DNA from: Inediibacterium massiliense
Lineage (GTDB): Bacteria > Bacillota > Clostridia > Peptostreptococcales > Thermotaleaceae
Direction of reading: 5' to 3'
Assembly: GCF_001282725.1 (NCBI RefSeq)
Contig: NZ_LN876587.1
Location: forward strand, 20,108 to 84,107
Length of the DNA stretch: 64,000 nucleotides
The notes beneath the pieces are model-generated. The model worked only from the letters and a program-made list of their open reading frames with translations, made no database searches and was not told where the DNA came from. Numbering within the stretch: the first letter of the stretch is position 1; the number at the start of each line of letters is the position of its first letter. The position numbers were made by a program, and so were the translations under genes. Below are positions 63,574-64,000 of the stretch, piece after piece.

Positions 63574-64000
63574 ACGAGCAAAATCGAGGGGTAAAGAGTT
63601 GCCAAAACAATTAAAAACAGCATTGGAAATACAAGCTGGAATTACACAGATAGATAACAGCAGCCTATCAAATATGAAAGAACTGAAATCCTATCACATT
63701 AATCAAAGGAATGAAGGTATTGACCTTGAAAATCTTTCGGGTGCATTGATGGCAACACAGAATATGCAGATGCAGACTTTTGTTACAGAACCAATGATAT
63801 GTTTAAATGACCAAGGCGGAAACCGCATGGATATTACTGAAAATATAACATCTACATTAAGAGCAAGTATGGGTGGAAATCTTCCCATTGTTATGGGAAG
63901 TCAGCAAGGTGGTGCGGAAATTTGTGAAAATCTTTGCCCGACGATTACATCAGCTGCTGGAACAAGTGGAAATAATCAGCCTGTACTGTTTGATAATCAC
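63227..64000 (+). CDS. Overlapping reading frame, open to the window end
   Basis: A frame of 258 codons without stop, shifted +1 relative to the methyltransferase fragment and overlapping it for 347 bases. ATG at 63,227 lies 6 bases after GAGGT. The first part (EKTEKQMTLFDLDSSFGKMF, LNTGVSPKGAKESFLSQILE, KYYLSKTACLGILRRAKSRG) resembles proteins often encoded beside phage/ICE cytosine methyltransferases. The later part (ICLNDQGGNRMDITENITST, PTITSAAGTSGNNQPV) resembles the variable target-recognition region of those methyltransferases. It may be a separate overlapping gene or the frameshifted end of the enzyme. Confidence 0.7.
   Translation, partial: MEKTEKQMTLFDLDSSFGKMFPEPSHLKTEKISKRSSKRAYELQTTPYLYLDLREGYGNLLGAFWEENSPLLGEFWMLNTGVSPKGAKESFLSQILEDTPLPKYYLSKTACLGILRRAKSRGKELPKQLKTALEIQAGITQIDNSSLSNMKELKSYHINQRNEGIDLENLSGALMATQNMQMQTFVTEPMICLNDQGGNRMDITENITSTLRASMGGNLPIVMGSQQGGAEICENLCPTITSAAGTSGNNQPVLFDNH

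Larger units (their letters stand above)
31200..64000 (+). mobile_element. ICE of Tn1549/CTn type inserted in the 3' end of rlmD (left part)
   Basis: From the end of rlmD onward the content changes to ICE-typical genes: XRE repressor, SLOG protein, ArdA-like proteins, DUF4314, DUF3849, YodL-like protein, SpoVG, Tad-like secretion genes, VirB2- and VirB6-like proteins, and a cytosine methyltransferase. Base composition also rises from about 30% to nearly 40% G+C by eye. The exact left junction is not fixed; I place it near 31,200-31,225 inside the last conserved rlmD codons. No integrase, relaxase, coupling protein or VirB4 is in the window, so the right part lies beyond 64,000. Confidence 0.8.

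Overview
The window is low-GC, strongly AT-biased bacterial DNA from an anaerobic member of the Clostridia. The evidence is a four-subunit NAD(P)-linked [FeFe]-hydrogenase with its HydE/F/G maturases, the Gram-positive rapZ-yvcK-whiA-crh block, DnaE of the DnaE1 type, clostridial pyruvate kinase with a C-terminal PEP-utiliser domain, and purine-rich ribosome binding sites throughout. I cannot name the species. No tRNA, rRNA or CRISPR array was seen.

Chromosomal part, about 1-31,200. An hndABCD hydrogenase operon (360-4872) is followed by a 262-bp palindromic element, then a TM1266-type regulator and hydG-hydE-hydF. HydE carries an extra N-terminal DUF3343-like domain. A convergent peroxiredoxin with a Fur/PerR-like box upstream, an HD-GYP protein, an HTH protein of unknown role and an orphan solute-binding protein follow. 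Next comes the murB / PHP / rapZ / yvcK / NUDIX / whiA / crh / HD-GYP / ytoI-like / dnaE stretch, then a 59-residue gene, pfkA, pyk, a thioesterase and rlmD.

Integrated element, about 31,200 to beyond 64,000. The last ~20 codons of rlmD look like the edge of an integrative and conjugative element (ICE) related to Tn1549/CTn elements of Clostridia. Its layout is: unknown gene, XRE repressor with a divergent promoter, SLOG protein, two ArdA-like antirestriction proteins, DUF4314, antirepressor, Dam-type methylase, several small ICE-typical proteins and SpoVG. Then comes a Tad/Flp-pilus-like cluster: pilin-like protein, SLH-Ig surface protein, prepilin peptidase, CpaB, TadZ, CpaF, TadB, TadC and two pseudopilin-like proteins. 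VirB2-like and VirB6-like conjugation proteins follow. The right end of the ICE is outside the window.

Elements nested in the ICE. A 2.5-kb group II intron (45,553-48,047) sits in the last codons of the surface-protein gene, and exact splicing extends that reading frame by 14 codons. The same gene carries a -1 frameshift in a G5 run and a recent 240-bp tandem duplication. A GC-rich trio of tyrosine recombinases (RIT-like), bounded by 82-bp inverted repeats, has inserted a net 3,888 bp into a cytosine methyltransferase gene directly after its catalytic Pro-Cys-Gln. Downstream, the methyltransferase frame overlaps a second frame that has its own ribosome binding site and stays open to the end of the window.
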